Origin: Lewinellaceae bacterium
GTDB taxonomy: Bacteria > Bacteroidota > Bacteroidia > Chitinophagales > Saprospiraceae
Length of the DNA stretch: 64,000 nt
Reading direction: 5' to 3'
Assembly: GCA_020636225.1 (NCBI GenBank)
Contig: JACJYI010000003.1
Location: 434,001 to 498,000 of the forward strand
The position numbers and the translations under genes are program-made. The notes below the pieces were generated by a model. The model did not search any database and was not told the DNA's origin. It saw only the letters and a program-made list of their open reading frames with translations. Of the stretch, positions 61,623 through 64,000 are shown piece by piece; positions within the stretch are counted from its first letter, which is position 1; the number at the start of each line of letters is the position of its first letter.

Positions 61623-62954
61623 ATGGTTAATCATTGGACTTTGATCTTATCTCTGTTGTTCCTGGCCGGCGGGTTGTCTGCCCAGTCCGTGATCCTGGAC
61701 GACTATGTCCGGCAGGGGTTGCAGCATCATGCAGGAATCCAGGCGAAGACCCTTGGCGTTCAGCGCCAGGAGGCCATGCAGCAGGGCGCTGATCGCGGTT
61801 ACTGGCCTCAGGTCAGCTTCGGCGCCACCTATACCCTGGCCGCTGGCGGCCGGGAGATCGCCATTCCGATCGGCGATCTGCTGAACCCCGTGTACAGCAC
61901 CCTGAACAATCTGACGGGTACCCAGGATTTTCCTGTTTTGGACAATGTCAGTGAACAGTTCTTTCCCAATAATTTCTACGATGCCAGGTTGCGCGTCACC
62001 CAGCCCTTGTACAACCGGGGCATCCGGCTGAACCAGGAGGTGCAGGACCGTCAGACTGACCTGGCCCGCACCCAGTTGACCATCGCCGGACGGGATCTCG
62101 AAGAGGATATCCGGGTGGCCTACCTGCAGTACCTGCAGGCACTGGACGGCCACCGGATCCTGGAGGATGTGCTGGCCCTGATGGAAGAGCAACTGGCTGT
62201 CCAGCAAAGCCTGCTGCGCAACGACAAGATCCTGCCGGGCGAACTGGCCCGCAGTGAGGCTGACCTGGCCCAGGTGCGGGCTCAGCTGGTGCAGGCCGGC
62301 GCGCGGAGCGACCAGGCCAGGCTCCAGGTCAATCACCTCCTTGGACGGGAACCCGAGGCAGAGGTGCTTGTCGATGACGTGTTTGATGAATTGCCACCAG
62401 CCGGTTCGGCCACCCCGGCCATCCGGCAGGAGGAATTGTCGGCCCTGCAGATCATGGAGCAGCTTCAGTCATCCGTCCTTCGACGGGAAGAGGCCTGGCG
62501 CCTCCCGAGTCTGGGCTTGCAACTGGACCTGGGTTCACAGGCATTCGATCTGGATTGGGGTCCATATGCACTGCTGGGTGTCAGCCTGGATGTGCCGATC
62601 TGGAACGGCGGCCGCCAGCAATACAAGATCGAGGAGGCCCGCCTGGCCATCCAGCAGACGGCCCTGCAACGGGAGGATACCCGACGTCAGCTGGAATGGG
62701 GCCTGCAATCCGCCAGAACCGGCTATCTGGCCGACCGGGCTGCCTACGAGCAGTACGATGCCCGCCTGGAGGCGGAGCGTCGATCCTATCGCGAAACCTT
62801 TCGTCGCTACCAGGAAGGCCAGGCCAATCACCTCGAGCTGACCGATGCCCGCAATCGGGTGACCAGCGCCCGGCTGCAACAGAATATTGCCCGCTTTGAT
62901 CTCTGGCGCCAATGGGCCGGGATCCAGCGACTGACCTCATCCTCATCCCTTTGA
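61623..62954 (+). CDS. TolC family outer membrane efflux protein
   Basis: 443 aa, signal peptide (LILSLLFLAGGLSAQ). Typical OEP architecture of two helical-hairpin repeats with long coiled coils, e.g. VTQPLYNRGIRLNQEVQDR and LGVSLDVPIWNGGRQ. It forms the outer membrane channel of an RND or ABC efflux system. Probably in one operon with the tetR-like gene; the membrane fusion gene starts 27 bp downstream. Confidence 0.93.
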   Translation: MVNHWTLILSLLFLAGGLSAQSVILDDYVRQGLQHHAGIQAKTLGVQRQEAMQQGADRGYWPQVSFGATYTLAAGGREIAIPIGDLLNPVYSTLNNLTGTQDFPVLDNVSEQFFPNNFYDARLRVTQPLYNRGIRLNQEVQDRQTDLARTQLTIAGRDLEEDIRVAYLQYLQALDGHRILEDVLALMEEQLAVQQSLLRNDKILPGELARSEADLAQVRAQLVQAGARSDQARLQVNHLLGREPEAEVLVDDVFDELPPAGSATPAIRQEELSALQIMEQLQSSVLRREEAWRLPSLGLQLDLGSQAFDLDWGPYALLGVSLDVPIWNGGRQQYKIEEARLAIQQTALQREDTRRQLEWGLQSARTGYLADRAAYEQYDARLEAERRSYRETFRRYQEGQANHLELTDARNRVTSARLQQNIARFDLWRQWAGIQRLTSSSSL

Positions 62955-62981
62955 TTCTCCATTCTCGCAAATCATCTGATC

Positions 62982-64000
62982 ATGAAATACCCAGTTCATC
63001 TGCTTCTCCTTCTCACCATCCTCATTCTGGCAGCGTGCAGCGAATCACCAACGCCTGCCGCATCCACACATGACCCCTCCAGGACACCGGTCAGGACCGC
63101 TCCGGTCGAGCAGGTCTCCACCACTCCGGCGATCCAGGTCACCGGACTGATCGCCTCGTCCAATGAAGCACGGCCCTCCTTCAAGACCGGTGGCGTGATC
63201 CGCCGACTCCTGGTGGATGAAGGGGACCGGGTGCAGCAGGGGCAGCTCCTGGCGACCCTCGATCTCACGGAGATCGGTGCCCAGGTAGGCCAGGCCAGGG
63301 AGGGATTGAACAAGGCCGAACGGGATCTTCAGCGGGCCAGGCGACTATTGCAGGATTCGGTGGCGACCCGCGAACAGGTGCAGAATGCTGAGACGGCCTT
63401 TGAGATCGCCCGGCGTCAGGTCGAGGTGGCCACCTTTAATCAAACCTATTCCGAAGTGCGGTCCCCCATCTCGGGTCGCGTCATCCGGAAGTTGATGAAT
63501 GAAGGGGAGATCACCGGACCAGGCAATCCGGTCTATGCCATCGTCGGGTCAGGTGCGGGAGATTGGGTGCTTCAGGTTGGCTTGACCGATCGCGACTGGG
63601 TGCAGGTCCGGGAAGGCGATCCTGCGGTCATCCGCCTGGATGCCTATCCCGGTCAGACCATGTCCGGGGTGATCAGCCGACTGGCGCCAGTGGCCGATCC
63701 CACTACGGGGACATTCCCGATCGAGATCCGCATTCAGCCCGGCGACAGGAAGCTGGCTGTCGGCATGATCGCCTCTGCCGAACTTCGTCTGCAAGGAGGC
63801 CAACAGCGGCTCCGCATTCCCCTGGAATCACTGGTCAGCAGCGAAGGCAAGCAGGCCAGGGTGTTCGTACTGGATGGGCAGACGGCTCGCCAGCGAACCA
63901 TCACGATCGATCAATTGGCAGGTGACCAGGTCTGGGTGGTGGACGGACTGCAGGCGGACGAACGGGTCATCACGGCCGGAGCCCCCTATCTCGTGGATGG
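62982..64000 (+). CDS. RND membrane fusion protein, C-terminus beyond window
   Basis: 339 codons visible, lipoprotein signal with lipobox Cys (LILAAC, residue 19). AcrA/MFP features: lipoyl half GGVIRRLLVDEGDRVQQGQLLATLD, helical hairpin (LNKAERDLQRARRLL), second lipoyl half SPISGRVIRKLMNEGEITGPG and the beta-barrel domain with VRIP-like strands. It bridges an inner membrane pump to the TolC-like channel. An RND or ABC pump gene is expected just beyond the window. No stop is reached. Confidence 0.92.
   Translation, partial: MKYPVHLLLLLTILILAACSESPTPAASTHDPSRTPVRTAPVEQVSTTPAIQVTGLIASSNEARPSFKTGGVIRRLLVDEGDRVQQGQLLATLDLTEIGAQVGQAREGLNKAERDLQRARRLLQDSVATREQVQNAETAFEIARRQVEVATFNQTYSEVRSPISGRVIRKLMNEGEITGPGNPVYAIVGSGAGDWVLQVGLTDRDWVQVREGDPAVIRLDAYPGQTMSGVISRLAPVADPTTGTFPIEIRIQPGDRKLAVGMIASAELRLQGGQQRLRIPLESLVSSEGKQARVFVLDGQTARQRTITIDQLAGDQVWVVDGLQADERVITAGAPYLVD

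Overview
The window looks like a chromosomal segment of a free-living Bacteroidota bacterium, most likely from the Saprospiria or a near relative. Three exported proteins end in type IX secretion (T9SS) sorting domains. Several genes are preceded by the Bacteroidota -7 element TAnnTTTG, and ribosome binding sites are weak or absent. The Bacteroidota families HYC_CC_PP and PepSY-like are present, as is a membrane LytTR regulator. Class level is inferred from gene content and fairly high GC, not from a marker gene.

Layout. 1-1.2 kb: the 5' part of an exported GH127-like glycosidase, minus strand. 1.36-7.3 kb: a molybdenum cofactor locus (DUF302, moaA, an unknown gene, moeA, a TauE/SafE permease, moaD, moaE and a moaC-mogA fusion). 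7.4-12.7 kb: a small membrane protein, a di-heme peroxidase lipoprotein, a five-copy 139-152 bp repeat array and uvrA. 12.9-33.4 kb: a partly AT-richer copper island. It holds a plus-strand HYC_CC_PP / MbnP-T9SS / two MbnH-like di-heme enzymes operon, then minus-strand exported proteins (T9SS multicopper oxidase, beta-propeller lipoprotein, large T9SS propeller protein), then a minus-strand HYC_CC_PP / cusA / cusC / cusB / HMA / DUF5676 / secreted protein / copper P-type ATPase run. 33.4-40.4 kb: a CaCA exchanger, two heptanucleotide arrays, mlaE-mlaF-mlaD, a UbiB/ABC1 kinase, a coiled-coil protein and a cupin. 40.9-47.6 kb: rpsU, two small genes, a sodium symporter / M20 amidohydrolase / two racemase operon and a cold-shock protein. 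47.6-56.7 kb: mixed small genes (DUF3293, LytTR, CPBP protease, HExxH protease, carboxypeptidase-regulatory-like protein, DinB, RmuC, two PepSY-like proteins, a SnoaL-like lipoprotein). 56.8-64 kb: B12-dependent ribonucleotide reductase, a CNNM/CorC-type transporter, and a TetR / TolC / membrane-fusion-protein efflux operon that runs off the end.

How the parts may work together. The Moco genes supply nearly the whole pathway from GTP to molybdate insertion; no client molybdoenzyme lies in the window. The copper island joins cytoplasmic export (ATPase), tripartite periplasmic export (CusABC), periplasmic metal carriers, a secreted copper oxidase and an MbnP/MbnH-type pair. In both copper operons the first gene encodes a HYC_CC_PP protein of unknown function, which is the strongest lead to new biology here. 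CRP/FNR-like palindromes upstream of DUF302, the unknown Moco-locus gene and the multicopper oxidase hint at shared control. All functional statements come from reading motifs by eye; no database search was run.
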